Positions 5,228-5,237 of a stretch of DNA of 5,237 nt are shown here, piece by piece (within the stretch, counting starts at the first letter, position 1; every line of letters starts with the position of its first letter). Under the pieces are notes generated by a model. It was not told the DNA's origin. It made no database searches and saw nothing but the letters and a program-made list of their open reading frames with translations. Origin of the DNA: Clostridia bacterium (GTDB taxonomy: Bacteria; Bacillota; Clostridia; Christensenellales; Aristaeellaceae); the NCBI GenBank assembly GCA_017458865.1, contig JAFSZW010000225.1, positions 1 through 5,237 on the forward strand, read 5' to 3'. The translations under genes and the position numbers were made by a program.

Positions 5228-5237
5228 ACAAAATCAC

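Noticed and set aside
1..5237. A novel defence, mobile or biosynthetic system
   Set aside because: All supported genes are core ribosomal, polymerase or lysine pathway genes plus one common-fold acetyltransferase; there are no transposases, integrases, phage genes, CRISPR repeats or toxin-antitoxin pairs.

Overview
The window is a block of ordinary chromosomal housekeeping DNA, and every gene I can support lies on the minus strand. Protein content and gene order point to a moderately GC-rich member of the Clostridia (Bacillota), perhaps near the Oscillospiraceae/Ruminococcaceae. The grounds are an RNA polymerase alpha subunit starting MIEIEKP, strong AGGAGG-type ribosome binding sites, rpsD placed between rpsK and rpoA, an enlarged ribosomal protein L17, a cysteine-poor S4, and a short staphylococcal-like DapB. 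The family-level placement is inference from remembered family features, not from a search.

Read in transcription order (right to left), the first unit is the distal part of the ribosomal alpha operon: rpsK (S11), rpsD (S4), rpoA (RNAP alpha) and rplQ (L17). The first three are closely packed (25 and 37 bp apart). The rpoA-rplQ gap is wider (136 bp) and holds a long imperfect inverted repeat not explained by termination. An intrinsic terminator directly behind rplQ ends the unit. The start of the operon (normally rpsM and upstream) lies beyond the right edge.

After a 184-202 bp intergenic region with a plausible extended -10 promoter comes a second minus-strand unit: a two-domain GNAT-type acetyltransferase of unknown substrate, then dapA and dapB, which are joined by an ATGA stop/start overlap. 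DapA and DapB catalyse consecutive steps of the diaminopimelate/lysine pathway: pyruvate plus aspartate semialdehyde to hydroxytetrahydrodipicolinate, then reduction to tetrahydrodipicolinate. dapB runs off the left edge with about 218 codons visible; it has no stop inside the window.

I see no mobile element, CRISPR array, phage gene, tRNA or rRNA, and no credible new defence or metabolic system. The points worth a second look are the rpoA-rplQ hairpin, the L17 insertions, the cysteine-poor S4, the unassigned acetyltransferase heading the dap operon, and the altered lysine-site residues in DapA. No gap between genes exceeds about 200 bp.
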